A stretch of DNA of 64,000 bases from Comamonas koreensis (GTDB lineage: Bacteria > Pseudomonadota > Gammaproteobacteria > Burkholderiales > Burkholderiaceae_C). The stretch covers positions 4,712,001 through 4,776,000 of the forward strand of contig NZ_CP043575.1 in NCBI RefSeq assembly GCF_014076495.1, given 5' to 3'. This document shows positions 39,754-49,337 of the stretch, piece after piece (the first letter of the stretch is position 1; each line of letters starts with the position of its first letter). Below the pieces are notes generated by a model that was not told the origin of the DNA, did not search any database, and saw nothing but the letters and a program-made list of their open reading frames with translations. Position numbers and translations under genes: made by a program.

Positions 39754-40509
39754 TCAGTTGCGGATCTTGTAGCCGGTGCGCAGCAGCTGCACCGCCAATG
39801 CACTCACCAGCAGCCAGGCAACGGCCACAATGCCCAGGCTCAGCCAGGGCGAGGTGTCGCTCTGGCCAAAAAAGCCGTAGCGAAAACCATCAATCATGTA
39901 GAAGAACGGGTTCAGGTGGCTGACCTTTTGCCAGAACGGGGGCAGCGACTGGATCGAATAGAACACGCCCGACAGAAAGGTCATCGGCACGATCACAAAG
40001 TTCTGGAACGCCGCCATCTGGTCAAACTTGTCTGCCCACAGGCCCGCCAGCAGGCCCAGGGTGCCCATCAGGCCTGCACCCAGCACGGCAAACATCAGCA
40101 CCCAGGGCAGCGATGCAAAATGCGGCGGCGCGAAGAACAAGGTGATCACATAGACACCCAGGCCGACGGCTAGACCCCGCACGATGGAGGCGCCGACAAA
40201 GGCAAAGAACCAGCCCCAGTGCGACAGCGGCGTCAGCAGAACAAACACCAGGCTGCCCATAATCTTGCTTTGCACCAGACTCGACGAGCTATTGGCAAAG
40301 GCGTTTTGCAGCAGGCTCATCATCACCAGTCCCGGCACCAGAAAGGCGGTGTAGCTGACATCGCTGAACACGGTCACGCGGCCTTGCAGCACATGGCCAA
40401 AGATCAGCAGGTAGAGCACGGCGGTCAGCACCGGCGCGGCCACGGTCTGGAAGCTCACCTTCCAAAAACGCAGCACTTCTTTGTAAAACAGGGTTTGCCA
40501 GCCGCTCAT
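39754..40509 (-). CDS. yadH: ABC-2 type transporter permease (YadH-like)
   Basis: This 251-aa protein has six membrane helices of the ABC-2 family (WQTLFYKEVLRFWKVSFQTV at the start; FVIVPMTFLSGVFYSIQSLP, typical of NodJ/YadH proteins). With the ATPase encoded just upstream it would form a half-size exporter; the substrate is unknown. ATG 40509 overlaps the ATPase stop by 4 bp. The longer upstream frame inside the ATPase gene has no similarity and is not used. Confidence 0.9.
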   Translation of the reverse strand: MSGWQTLFYKEVLRFWKVSFQTVAAPVLTAVLYLLIFGHVLQGRVTVFSDVSYTAFLVPGLVMMSLLQNAFANSSSSLVQSKIMGSLVFVLLTPLSHWGWFFAFVGASIVRGLAVGLGVYVITLFFAPPHFASLPWVLMFAVLGAGLMGTLGLLAGLWADKFDQMAAFQNFVIVPMTFLSGVFYSIQSLPPFWQKVSHLNPFFYMIDGFRYGFFGQSDTSPWLSLGIVAVAWLLVSALAVQLLRTGYKIRN

Positions 40510-41456
40510 CGTGCCACTCCCGCACCCAGTTGCGTGGTGGCATGGTCCACCACGGCATCGCGCGCCATCACTTGCAAGAACACATCCTCCAGATCCGCGC
40601 GGCGGATCTCCAGGTCTTCGACCACCACGCCTGCCGTGCGCAGCTGGGCAAGGATGCGCTCCACATCCGCTGCGCTGCTGGCGGGCAGCTGCACAATGCG
40701 GCCGGTGATGCGCGCCTGTGCGGCCAGATCGGCCGGCAGCAGGCCATCGGTCTTGAACTGCAGCACGTTCGAGGAGCTGCCCTGCAGCAGCTCGGCCATC
40801 GTCGACAGCGCCACCACATGGCCCGAGCGCAGCATCGCAATGCGGTTGCACAGCGCCTCGGCCTCTTCCAGGTAGTGGGTGGTGAGCAGCACCGTATGGC
40901 CCTGCTTGTTGAGCTTGCTGACGAACTGCCACAAGGTCTGGCGCAGTTCCACATCGACACCGGCTGTGGGCTCATCGAGCACGATGATCGGCGGCTTGTG
41001 CACCAGCGCCTGGGCGACGAGCACGCGGCGCTTCATGCCGCCGCTCAGCTGGCGCATATTGGCCGTGGCCTTGTCGGCCAGGCCCAGGCTCTCGAGCAGC
41101 TCATCGATCCAGGCATCGTTGTTCTTGACACCGAAATAGCCCGATTGGATGCGCAGCGATTCGCGCACATTGAAAAACGGGTCAAAAACCAGCTCCTGCG
41201 GCACGATACCGAGCTTGCGGCGCGCGTTGGCGTAATCCTCGCGCACATCGCTGCCCAGCACCTTGACGGAGCCGCTGCTGGCGCGGGCCAGGCCGGCCAG
41301 AATGCTGATCATGGTGGTCTTGCCCGCGCCGTTGGGCCCGAGCAGGCCAAAGAACTCCCCTTCCTCGATATCGAGGCTGACGTTGTTCAATGCCTGGAAG
41401 GGCCCCTTGGCGGTCTGGTAGACCTTGGAGACAGATTGGAATGCGATGGCGGACAT
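40506..41456 (-). CDS. yadG: ABC transporter ATP-binding protein (YadG-like)
   Basis: This 316-aa ATPase has Walker A GPNGAGKTT, the signature LSGGMKRR, Walker B PIIVLDEPTAGVD and the switch His in TTHYLEE. A C-terminal domain of about 80 residues follows the nucleotide-binding fold, as in drug or polysaccharide ABC-2 systems. It is paired with the yadH-like permease by a 4-bp overlap. It comes 55 bp after mlaB. Confidence 0.92.
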   Translation of the reverse strand: MSAIAFQSVSKVYQTAKGPFQALNNVSLDIEEGEFFGLLGPNGAGKTTMISILAGLARASSGSVKVLGSDVREDYANARRKLGIVPQELVFDPFFNVRESLRIQSGYFGVKNNDAWIDELLESLGLADKATANMRQLSGGMKRRVLVAQALVHKPPIIVLDEPTAGVDVELRQTLWQFVSKLNKQGHTVLLTTHYLEEAEALCNRIAMLRSGHVVALSTMAELLQGSSSNVLQFKTDGLLPADLAAQARITGRIVQLPASSAADVERILAQLRTAGVVVEDLEIRRADLEDVFLQVMARDAVVDHATTQLGAGVAR

Positions 41457-41511
41457 GAGTCAGCCATTGTAGGCGCAGCGGCCAGATAGCGCTGTCCTGG
41501 GGATTCAGCGC

Positions 41512-41793
41512 TCAGCCGGCAGTGGTCAGCAGGCCATCGACACCATAGAGGCGCGCCAGCGACAGCACGGGCGCTGACACGCCACGCATCTCAAAGGGCC
41601 GGCCAGCCCCCAGTGCCGCGCGCCGGCTGCCCAGCATCACGGCCAGCGCCGATGAGTCAAACACCGCCAAGGCGCTGGCATCGATCTGCACCGCAGCGCC
41701 CGCTGGCAGCTGCGCAATGCCCGCCTGCAAGTGCTGCAGGCAGGCCTGGGCCTCATCATGGGTCAGGGTCGAAGGCAGGCTGAGCGCGGCCAT
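41512..41793 (-). CDS. mlaB: STAS-domain protein MlaB
   Basis: This 93-aa STAS domain has the conserved loop ALAVFDSSALAVMLG with the Asp-Ser-Ser around the usual phosphorylatable position. In the Mla system MlaB binds the ATPase MlaF and stabilises the MlaFEDB complex. It begins 3 bp after the mlaC stop. Confidence 0.85.
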   Translation of the reverse strand: MAALSLPSTLTHDEAQACLQHLQAGIAQLPAGAAVQIDASALAVFDSSALAVMLGSRRAALGAGRPFEMRGVSAPVLSLARLYGVDGLLTTAG

Positions 41794-41796
41794 GGC

Positions 41797-42444
41797 TTAC
41801 TTGCCTGCGTTGGCCTTGTTGCGGGCAGCGATGGAGTCGATCAAGGTCTGTGGGCTGCCACCGGGCTTGTTCAGCTCTTCCTGGAACTGGTTGCGGTAGG
41901 TCTCCACCATCCAGATGCCCATGACATTGAGGTTGTAGATCTTCCAGCCCATGCCCTGGCCGGGGGTCTTGACCAGGCGGTAGTCCAGTTGGATCGGGTC
42001 ACCCCGGCCCAGGATCTCAGAGCGCACCACGACTTCCTTGTCAGCGGGCTGCATGCGCACCGGCTTGACGCTGATGGTCTGGTCGCTCACCTGGTGCAGC
42101 GCACCGGCGTAGGTGTTGACCATCAGCTTCTTGAACTCATCTTGCAATTGCTGCTGCTGGGAGGCCGTCGCGGTACGCCACTTGGGGCCTACGGCCGAGG
42201 CCATCATGCGGCGGAAATCCACATTGGGCATGACCACGCTGTCGACATACGAGGTGATCTTGGAGACATCACCACCCCGGATGGACTGGTCGGTCTTCAA
42301 GGTGCTCAGCACTTCGTCCGAGAGCTGCTTGATCATCGCGTCGGGCGCCATGTCTGCTGCGCTGGCCGCCAGCGGGGCCGATGCCATGCAAGCCACTGCA
42401 GCCCATGCGGCGGAGTACTGCACCCATGCTCGACGATTCATCAT
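41797..42444 (-). CDS. mlaC: Phospholipid-binding periplasmic protein MlaC
   Basis: MlaC (215 aa) shuttles phospholipids between the outer-membrane MlaA complex and inner-membrane MlaD. It has a signal peptide (AAWAAVACMASAPLAASAAD) and the MlaC/Ttg2 family fold: FRRMMASAVGPKWRTAT, FKKLMVNTYAGAL, GWKIYNLNVMGIWMVETYRNQF. ATG 42444 is used because GAAAGGAACGCAT precedes it with good spacing; ATG 42441 is the next codon. Confidence 0.93.
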   Translation of the reverse strand: MMNRRAWVQYSAAWAAVACMASAPLAASAADMAPDAMIKQLSDEVLSTLKTDQSIRGGDVSKITSYVDSVVMPNVDFRRMMASAVGPKWRTATASQQQQLQDEFKKLMVNTYAGALHQVSDQTISVKPVRMQPADKEVVVRSEILGRGDPIQLDYRLVKTPGQGMGWKIYNLNVMGIWMVETYRNQFQEELNKPGGSPQTLIDSIAARNKANAGK

Positions 42445-42557
42445 ATGCGTTCCTTTCAGCCGGTGTCTGCCATTCAGACTCGGACCATTTTTGATTCTGA
42501 GGCAGACACGCAGTTGCATGCACCACCCTATTTCTTGTAAGCCTTTATAACGGCGGC

Positions 42558-43331
42558 TTATTTGACGCGGCCCTGGGGCTGGGGGTCGGCTGCCGACTCA
42601 TTCATCCACTGCGTCTCGTCCTCTTCCTCGCCCGCCTCGGTGGCATTTTGGCGCAGCTGCAGGTAGGCGTCACGGGTGAAGCTGTACTTGTCGAGCGCTG
42701 CGGACTGCACCAGCGACGTGGTGCCCAGCAGGTTGGCCCGGGTGTTGACAATGCGCAGACCGGTCAGCGAGTTGCGCACGGGCACATCGTTGATCGAGCT
42801 GACCACATTGCCCTGCCAGTCCACCACCATGCCGGCGGAATCGCGGATCGTCGAGGGGCCCAGCAAAGGCCAGACGATGTAGGCGCCCGCAGGCATGCCA
42901 TAGCGCGCCATCGTCAGGCCAAAGTCCTGCTTGTGGCGCTCGATGTCCATTTCGCTGGCGATATCGATCAGACCACCCAGACCGAAGACGGTGTTGGTGG
43001 TAAAGCGCACCACGCTGTTGTAGGTGCCCTCACCCTTGAGCTGCAGCGCGTTGTTCACGGCTGACCACAGGTCGCCGAGGTTGGCGAAGAAGTTGGTCAC
43101 GGCGGTGCGCACCACGGTCGGCGTCACATCGCGGTAGCCGGTGGCCACGGGCTCGAGCACCGCGCTGTCGACGGCATCGTTGAAGCTGAACACCGCCCGG
43201 TTGTAGGGCTCCAGCGGGTCGCGGGGGTTGGCACCAGGGCCGCTGGCACAGCCGGTCAGCACCGTAGCCAGACCCAGGGAAGAAGCCAGCACCCAGGTGC
43301 GGCCTTGGAGGTGGAGTGGATAACGCATCAT
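42558..43331 (-). CDS. mlaA: Outer-membrane lipoprotein MlaA (VacJ)
   Basis: MlaA (257 aa) removes mislocalised phospholipids from the outer leaflet. A lipobox LTGC (Cys28) follows a hydrophobic signal. DPLEPYNRAVFSFND, VTNFFANLGDLWSAVNNALQ, GLIDIASEMDIERHKQDFGLT and YIVWPLLGPSTIRDSAG are family signatures. It lies between mlaD and mlaC, the usual betaproteobacterial order, unlike E. coli where it is distant. Confidence 0.95.
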   Translation of the reverse strand: MMRYPLHLQGRTWVLASSLGLATVLTGCASGPGANPRDPLEPYNRAVFSFNDAVDSAVLEPVATGYRDVTPTVVRTAVTNFFANLGDLWSAVNNALQLKGEGTYNSVVRFTTNTVFGLGGLIDIASEMDIERHKQDFGLTMARYGMPAGAYIVWPLLGPSTIRDSAGMVVDWQGNVVSSINDVPVRNSLTGLRIVNTRANLLGTTSLVQSAALDKYSFTRDAYLQLRQNATEAGEEEDETQWMNESAADPQPQGRVK

Positions 43332-43352
43332 CGTTCTCGTTTTTTGCTTGTG

Positions 43353-43832
43353 TTATTCGGCAGCCTTGGGTGCGGAGCTCTCCGAGGCCTTGCCATACAG
43401 GAACTGGCCGATCAGATTTTCCAGCACGATGGCCGATTGTGTATTGGTGACGGTATCACCACTGGCCAAGGGCTTTTCATCAAAGCCGGCCTCAACGCCC
43501 ACGTACTGGTCGCCCAGCAGGCCGCTGGTCAGGATCTTGAACGAGCTGTCCTTGGGGAAGGCATAGCCATTGGCCAGCTCGATATGGACATCGGCCTGGA
43601 AGGTCTGGTCATTGAAGCCGATGCTTTTGACACGGCCAACCTTCACACCGGCGCTGCGCACGGCCGCCTGGGGCTTCAAGCCGCCAATGTTGTCAAAGCG
43701 GGCGGTGACTTCATAGCCTTTGTTGAAATCCAGGGTCAGCAGGTTGCCTGCGCGCAGCGCCAGGAACACCAGCGCGGCAGCACCCAGCATGACAAACAGG
43801 CCAACCCAGATATCGGTTTTGGAGGGCTGCAT
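43353..43832 (-). CDS. mlaD: MCE-domain protein MlaD
   Basis: MlaD (159 aa) is the inner-membrane-anchored MCE protein that forms a hexameric lipid channel on MlaE. An N-terminal helix (IWVGLFVMLGAAALVFLALR) precedes the MCE domain (YEVTARFDNIGGLKPQAAVR and KVGRVKSIGF). ATG 43832 is preferred to an in-frame GTG at 43856; both give an acceptable N-terminus. It starts 41 bp after mlaE. Confidence 0.94.
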   Translation of the reverse strand: MQPSKTDIWVGLFVMLGAAALVFLALRAGNLLTLDFNKGYEVTARFDNIGGLKPQAAVRSAGVKVGRVKSIGFNDQTFQADVHIELANGYAFPKDSSFKILTSGLLGDQYVGVEAGFDEKPLASGDTVTNTQSAIVLENLIGQFLYGKASESSAPKAAE

Positions 43833-43873
43833 ATGCGAATCCGTTTCTCTTTTCACTATCTATAGGGCAGGCG

Positions 43874-44656
43874 TCAGATGCTGAACATCATGGCCGTGAG
43901 CATGAAGTCCAGCGCCAACACCGACAACGAGGCCATGACCACGGTGCGTGTGGTGGCACGCGAGACACCTTCGGGAGTGGGGTTGGCGACAAAGCCTTGG
44001 AGCAAGGCGACAAAGGTCACCGTGATGCCAAAGACGATGCTCTTGATCACGCCGTTGCCCAGATCCTGGAAGACATCGACACCGCTTTGCATCTGGCCCC
44101 AGAAAGCGCCACCATCGATGCCCAGCATCAGTACGCCAACAATCCAGCCGCCCATGATGCCGACGGCGCTGAACACGGCCGCCAGCAGCGGCATCGCAAT
44201 CAGGCCGGCCCAAAAGCGCGGCGCCAGAATGCGCTCGATCGGATTGACGGCTATCATCTCCATGGCCGAGAGCTGCTCGCCCGCCTTCATCAAGCCAATC
44301 TCGGCCGTCAATGCGGTGCCTGCACGCCCGGCAAACAGCAGCGCCGTCACCACCGGGCCCAGCTCACGCAGCAAGGTCAAAGCCACCATCATGCCCACGG
44401 CCTCGGCCGAGCCGTAGCGCTGCAGGATGTAGTAGCCCTGCAGCCCCAGCACAAAGCCGACGAAGAGGCCCGAGACGCCAATGATGGCCAGCGAATAATT
44501 GCCCAAAAAGTGGATCTGGTCGCGCAGCAGGCCCGGGCGCTTGAGCACATAGCCCAGCCCGGCGACCAGGCGCAGCAGCAGGCGCGTGGCCTGGCCTACT
44601 GCCGCAGCCTTGGAGCGCAGCGCAAAACCGATATCAGCAGGGTGCCACCAACGCAT
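43874..44656 (-). CDS. mlaE: Mla permease MlaE
   Basis: MlaE (260 aa) is the integral membrane subunit of the phospholipid ABC transporter. It has about five helices and the MlaE/Ttg2B signatures LRELGPVVTALLFAGRAGTALTAE (read as two overlapping blocks) and EIGLMKAGEQLSAMEMIAVNP. Its ATG overlaps the mlaF stop by one base (TGATG), so it is translationally coupled. Confidence 0.95.
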   Translation of the reverse strand: MRWWHPADIGFALRSKAAAVGQATRLLLRLVAGLGYVLKRPGLLRDQIHFLGNYSLAIIGVSGLFVGFVLGLQGYYILQRYGSAEAVGMMVALTLLRELGPVVTALLFAGRAGTALTAEIGLMKAGEQLSAMEMIAVNPIERILAPRFWAGLIAMPLLAAVFSAVGIMGGWIVGVLMLGIDGGAFWGQMQSGVDVFQDLGNGVIKSIVFGITVTFVALLQGFVANPTPEGVSRATTRTVVMASLSVLALDFMLTAMMFSI

Positions 44657-45519
44657 CAGCGGCCTCCCTTCTTGACGGCGCCAGGACCAAAATCTTCATC
44701 GATGCTGGGCCCTTGCACATGGAAAGGCACCGGCCCCTGCGCCAGCGCGTTGACAAACTGGTGCACGAGCGGATCGCTGCTGGCACGCACCTCATCGGGC
44801 GTACCCTGCGCGGCCACGACGCCGGGGCCCAGGATGATCACCTGGTCGGCCAGCTTGAAGGTCTCTTCCAGATCGTGCGAGACGATGATGCTGGTCAGGC
44901 CCAGCGCGTCGTTGAGTTCGCGGATCAGCTGGGCCGAGGTGCCCAGCGAAATCGGGTCCAGCCCGGCAAAGGGCTCGTCGTACATGATGAATTCCGGGTC
45001 CAGCGCCATCGCACGGGCCAGCGCCACGCGCCGGGCCATGCCGCCGGAGATCTGCGAGGGCATCAACTCGCGCGCGCCGCGCAGGCCCACGGCCTGCAGC
45101 TTCATCAGCACAATGTCGCGCACCATCGCATCGCACAGTTGGGTGTGTTCGCGCAGCGGAAAGGCCACGTTCTCGAACACCGTCATATCGGTGAACAGCG
45201 CGCCAAACTGGAACAGCATGCCCATGCGGCGCCGCGCGACATAAAGCTGCGCCTGGCTCATCGCACCCACATCCTGGCCGTCGAGCAGCACCTGGCCGGC
45301 CTGGGCGCGGGCCTGGCCGCCAATCAGGCGCAGCACCGTGGTTTTGCCGCCACCGGATGCGCCCATCAGCGCGGTCACCTTCCCGCGTGGGATGGTCAGC
45401 GACACATCACGCAAGATGGTGCGGTCACCATAGCCAAAGGTGACATTGCGCAGTTCGACAAGAGGTGGTGAGGCAGAAGATTGCATAGAAAAGCCGGCAA
45501 CATCCGGCGTCGTCATCAT
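44656..45519 (-). CDS. mlaF: Mla ATP-binding protein MlaF
   Basis: MlaF (287 aa) powers the Mla transporter. Walker A GASGGGKTT, the signature ISGGMARR, Walker B FIMYDEPFAGLDPIS and the switch His in VSHDLEE are present. The FQFGALFTDMTVFENVAFPL Q-loop region is typical of MlaF. The first 20 residues are not conserved; an ATG at 45486 could be the true start. It is the first gene of the mla operon. Confidence 0.94.
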   Translation of the reverse strand: MMTTPDVAGFSMQSSASPPLVELRNVTFGYGDRTILRDVSLTIPRGKVTALMGASGGGKTTVLRLIGGQARAQAGQVLLDGQDVGAMSQAQLYVARRRMGMLFQFGALFTDMTVFENVAFPLREHTQLCDAMVRDIVLMKLQAVGLRGARELMPSQISGGMARRVALARAMALDPEFIMYDEPFAGLDPISLGTSAQLIRELNDALGLTSIIVSHDLEETFKLADQVIILGPGVVAAQGTPDEVRASSDPLVHQFVNALAQGPVPFHVQGPSIDEDFGPGAVKKGGR

Positions 45520-45700
45520 AAGAGGGGGCAGGGCTCTTTTCTGTAGTCAGTTGCCGCAGCGCAAACCGTCAAGCTTACCGCTTGTAACAAACATTCATGA
45601 ATGTATTTATATAGCCAGATCGTAACCCGGACGGGCTAAGCCCCGCAAGGCAACAGGCTATTGCAGTCGATTGCGTGATCGGGCCAGCCTACAGCATCGC

Positions 45701-45756
45701 ACGGGCGGCTTCTCAGGCCGTTGTTCACAGCGTCAACAACGGTGAGAAGCGCCCGT
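45701..45756. other. Long imperfect hairpin after the amino-acid ABC ATPase gene
   Basis: Three stem blocks stack: ACGGGCG/CGCCCGT, CTTCTCA/TGAGAAG and CCGTTGTT/AACAACGG. They give 22 base pairs with only a one-base and a two-base bulge on one arm and a nine-base loop. It begins 3 bp beyond the stop codon of the ATPase gene. No U-tract follows on either strand, so it may be a transcript-end stabiliser or an extragenic repeat. Confidence 0.7.
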
Positions 45757-45758
45757 GA

Positions 45759-46550
<792 letters not shown>

Positions 46551-46604
46551 TCTCCTGCGCTGTTCGCCATTGCCGCTTCACACCCACCCATCGCCAGCCA
46601 CCAC

Positions 46605-47258
46605 TTATGCGTCGTATTTGGCATAGCGCTTTTCCAGGCGGTTGAAGCCCCAGGTCAGCACCAGGGTCATCAGCAGGTAGAAGGCGGCCGCCACCACAAA
46701 GGGTGTGGTCGTGAAGTCGCGCTGCACAATGCCGCGCGCGGCGCGCAGCAGGTCGTTGAGGGCGAGCACATAGATCAGCGACGTGTCCTTGACCAGGGTG
46801 ATGGTCTCGTTGCTGACCGGCGGCAGGATGGTGCGCACCATCTGCGGCAGCACAATGCGGCGCATGGTCTGGCTGTAGGACAGGCCCAGCACCTTCGCGC
46901 CTTCATACTGGCCCCGGTCCACGCTCTGGATACCGGCGCGGAAGATCTCGGCAAAATAGGCCGCATAGTTCAGCGCGAATGCCACCACAGCCGAGGGGAA
47001 GTCCGGCAGGCGCACGCCGATCACCGGCACAAAGGGCAGCGCAAAATAGATGAACAGCAGCTGCAGCATCAGCGGCGTGCCGCGCATCAGCCAGATATAG
47101 GCCTCGACAAAGCGCGCCAGCGCCTTGAAGCGCGAGATGCGCGCCAAGGCCAGCGCCAGACCCAGTGGCACCGACAGCGCCAGAGTGATGAAAAACAGCT
47201 TGAGAGTCACCAGGGCGCCGTTGGACAGCGGCCCCAGCATTGAAATTACATAATCCAT
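46605..47258 (-). CDS. Polar amino-acid ABC transporter permease (HisM/GlnP type)
   Basis: This 217-aa inner-membrane permease has five helices and the EAA loop seen as FAEIFRAGIQSVDRGQYEGA with the following KVLGLSY. The N-terminal GALVTLKLFFITLALSVPLG is also typical. Only one permease gene is present, so it should form a homodimer. The exact amino acid cannot be read from the sequence. Confidence 0.94.
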   Translation of the reverse strand: MDYVISMLGPLSNGALVTLKLFFITLALSVPLGLALALARISRFKALARFVEAYIWLMRGTPLMLQLLFIYFALPFVPVIGVRLPDFPSAVVAFALNYAAYFAEIFRAGIQSVDRGQYEGAKVLGLSYSQTMRRIVLPQMVRTILPPVSNETITLVKDTSLIYVLALNDLLRAARGIVQRDFTTTPFVVAAAFYLLMTLVLTWGFNRLEKRYAKYDA

Positions 47259-47400
47259 CGATGGCCTTCAGGGTGGCAGCGGCTTCGCGGGCCTCGCTGC
47301 CACAGGCACGAGCGCCGCTGGAACCTGTTGGCGTTCCTGGTCTGGCGCTCCTGTCATAAAAATCCGTTCTGGCCGCCGGGCTGCGCCCAAAAGCACAAGA

Positions 47401-47417
47401 CCGGCACGCTGTGCCGG
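47401..47417 (-). terminator. Intercistronic hairpin after the binding-protein gene
   Basis: A perfect 7-bp stem CCGGCAC/GTGCCGG with a three-base loop lies in the 182-bp gap between the binding protein and the permease. On the minus strand it is followed by TCTTGTGCTTTT. It probably attenuates transcription or protects the upstream message, keeping binding protein in excess. Confidence 0.6.
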
Positions 47418-47440
47418 CCCGGTGCAAAGTCACACGCAGA

Positions 47441-48253
47441 TCAGTGCTTGATCACGTCGGCGCCAAACCACTTCTTGGCGATTTCTTCGGCCTTGCCGTC
47501 CTTCTTCATCTCAGACAGCACGTCGTTGATCTTGTTGCGGGTGGCTTCGTCGTCCTTGCGGAAGCCCACGCCATAGTCTTCGGTGCCAAAGTCTTCGGCC
47601 AGCACAACATAGTTGTCAGGCTTCTTGGAGACCAGGTAACGGCCCACTACTTCGTCCACCACCACAACGTCCAGACGGCCAGCTTCCACATCCATCAGCG
47701 CAGCGATGTTGTCGCCAAACAGCTTGGTTTCCTTGAACTGGGAGGACAGCTCCTTGTCCTTTTCCATCGCGGTCACGGCGCTGGAGCCTTCCTGGGCACC
47801 AACGATCTTGCCGGCCATGTCGGCCTTGGTCTTGATGGGCGAGCCGGCCTTGACGATGATGATCTGCTTGTTGACCATGTAGGGGTCGGTGAAGAGGATC
47901 TTTTCCTTGCGCTCTTCCAGAATGGTCAGGCCATTCCACAGTGCATCGACGCGCTTGCCCAGCAGCTCGGCTTCCTTGGCGTTCCAGTCGATGGGCTTGA
48001 ATTCCACTTCGATGCCCGCGCGCTTGGCCGCTTCGCGGGCCATGTCGATGTCAAAGCCCACGATTTCGTTCTTCTCGTCACGGAAACCCATGGGCGGGAA
48101 GTTGTCGTCCAGACCCACCACCAGCTTGGTGACCGCCGCCGCAACAGGCGCGGGCGCGGGTGCTTCAGCCGCAGGCTTGGGCGCATCATTCTTGCCGCAA
48201 GCGGTGAGCAAGGCAGTCAGCGCCAGGGTGGCAACGAAAGAACGTTTTTTCAT
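47441..48253 (-). CDS. Polar amino-acid ABC transporter substrate-binding lipoprotein
   Basis: This 270-aa protein has a lipoprotein signal ending LTAC (Cys19) and then an Ala/Pro-rich linker. The SBP-3 fold is seen in LVVGLDDNFPPMGFRDEKNE, IVGFDIDMAREAAKRAG and LTILEERKEKILFTDPYM. Ligand specificity is not evident; cystine, Glu/Gln or His/Arg/Lys are all possible. ATG 48253 gives KKRSFVATLALTALL. A palindrome identical in core to the toxin-antitoxin operator lies about 95 bp upstream. Confidence 0.93.
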   Translation of the reverse strand: MKKRSFVATLALTALLTACGKNDAPKPAAEAPAPAPVAAAVTKLVVGLDDNFPPMGFRDEKNEIVGFDIDMAREAAKRAGIEVEFKPIDWNAKEAELLGKRVDALWNGLTILEERKEKILFTDPYMVNKQIIIVKAGSPIKTKADMAGKIVGAQEGSSAVTAMEKDKELSSQFKETKLFGDNIAALMDVEAGRLDVVVVDEVVGRYLVSKKPDNYVVLAEDFGTEDYGVGFRKDDEATRNKINDVLSEMKKDGKAEEIAKKWFGADVIKH

Positions 48254-48345
48254 GTGTCTCAACCAAAGAGAAAGACAAAATAAGAGCACTTGGCTTGTTT
48301 TGTACAAGCATCAGCGTGCAGGCGAATCGCGTATTGTCTCCGATC

Positions 48346-48360
48346 ACACGAAATTCGTGT
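48346..48360. promoter_or_regulatory. Palindrome ACACGAAATTCGTGT upstream of the amino-acid ABC operon
   Basis: This is a perfect 7+1+7 palindrome, differing only in the central base from the site at 34601-34615. It lies in the 257-bp divergent region between the binding-protein gene and the DUF3293 gene. A further TCGTGTG at 48364-48370 pairs with CACACGA at 48345-48351, forming an overlapping inverted repeat. Confidence 0.65.
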
Positions 48361-48510
48361 CGCTCGTGTGGAAAACTCTGCCGGCCTAGTCGGACGTCCG
48401 CAAGCCGCTACGATGGCTGCCCCGGCCGCCGCGTGGCGACCAAGGCATCTCGGTATCACGGCTTTTTTTGCCGCGCGTGCATGATTGACAACACTGGCGG
48501 CCCCTTATTT

Positions 48511-48948
48511 ATGACCACCCTCTCGCCCGAACTGCGCAAGGCTTTTGAAGAAACCCAGTACCACGTGCTGAACCAGGCCCCTTTCATCCTGCAGCTGGGC
48601 CAGGCCCAGGCGGCGCTCGGTGCCCTCTACCAGCAGCACCAGACCGACTGCAGCTGCTTCATCACCGCCTTCAACCCCATGGGCGAGCTGCTGGACAAGG
48701 ACGAGAACATCGAGCGCCATGCCCAATTGGGCCGCGCGCTGGGCGCTGCCGGCTTTGCCGCGCTGCCCGCCGTTGCCCAGCACCCGGCCAACGGCTGGCC
48801 GGCCGAGCCGGGTTTTCTGGTCATCGGCATGGGTCGGGACGATGCCCAGCGCTGGGCCGCGCAGTGGGAGCAACTGGCGGTGGTATGGACCAGTGCCGAC
48901 ATGGTGCCCCAGCTGCTGGAAACCCGGGTGCCCGGCTGGATGCGCTGA
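48511..48948 (+). CDS. DUF3293-family protein
   Basis: This 145-aa cytosolic protein has the DUF3293 pattern: a Tyr-Val entry strand (FEETQYHVLNQAPFILQLGQ), the conserved FITAFNPMGELLDKDEN block, and the C-terminal EPGFLVIGMGRDDAQRWAAQ. The function is unknown. ATG 48511 gives TTLSPELRKAF; an in-frame ATG at 48481 is possible and neither has a clear ribosome binding site. The monooxygenase gene follows by 28 bp. Confidence 0.75.
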   Translation: MTTLSPELRKAFEETQYHVLNQAPFILQLGQAQAALGALYQQHQTDCSCFITAFNPMGELLDKDENIERHAQLGRALGAAGFAALPAVAQHPANGWPAEPGFLVIGMGRDDAQRWAAQWEQLAVVWTSADMVPQLLETRVPGWMR

Positions 48949-48976
48949 TCCCCATGACCGACTGAGAGGAAAACCC

Positions 48977-49276
48977 ATGCTGTTGATCATTGGTACCGTG
49001 CGCCTGCCCGCCGCGAACCTGGAACGCGCCCTGCCCGCCATGCGAACGATGGTGGAAGCCTCACGCGCCGAGCCTGGCTGCCTGGAATACGGCTACGCCC
49101 AGGATGTGCTGGTGCCCGGGCTGATCCACGTCAAGGAGCTCTGGAGCGGCCAGGCCGCGCTTGATGCGCATTTTGCCTCCAGCCATATCCAGGCCTGGCG
49201 CGCTGCCTGGCCAGCGCTGGAGATTGGCGACCGCGATTTGCGCGTCTATGAGGTGGGCGCGCCGCGCAGCACCTGA
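48977..49276 (+). CDS. Antibiotic biosynthesis monooxygenase (ABM) domain protein
   Basis: This 99-aa protein has a ferredoxin-like dimeric alpha-beta barrel. The ABM/YgiN pattern is clear: LLIIGTVRLPAANLERALPA, EPGCLEYGYAQDV, HVKELWSGQAALDAHFASSH. Members are quinol monooxygenases or small-molecule oxygenases without cofactor. GAGAGGA lies 8 bp before the ATG. It is downstream of the DUF3293 gene on the same strand, likely co-transcribed. Confidence 0.85.
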   Translation: MLLIIGTVRLPAANLERALPAMRTMVEASRAEPGCLEYGYAQDVLVPGLIHVKELWSGQAALDAHFASSHIQAWRAAWPALEIGDRDLRVYEVGAPRST

Positions 49277-49337
49277 TGGTCAGTGGGCGCCGTCCTGTCC
49301 AACCACCCTCTTGCACTGCAATGTAGTGCCCGCGCCC

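Noticed and set aside
39754..40932. Longer version of the YadH permease starting inside the ATPase gene
   Set aside because: The first 141 residues are an out-of-frame reading of yadG. The true start is the ATG overlapping the yadG stop.
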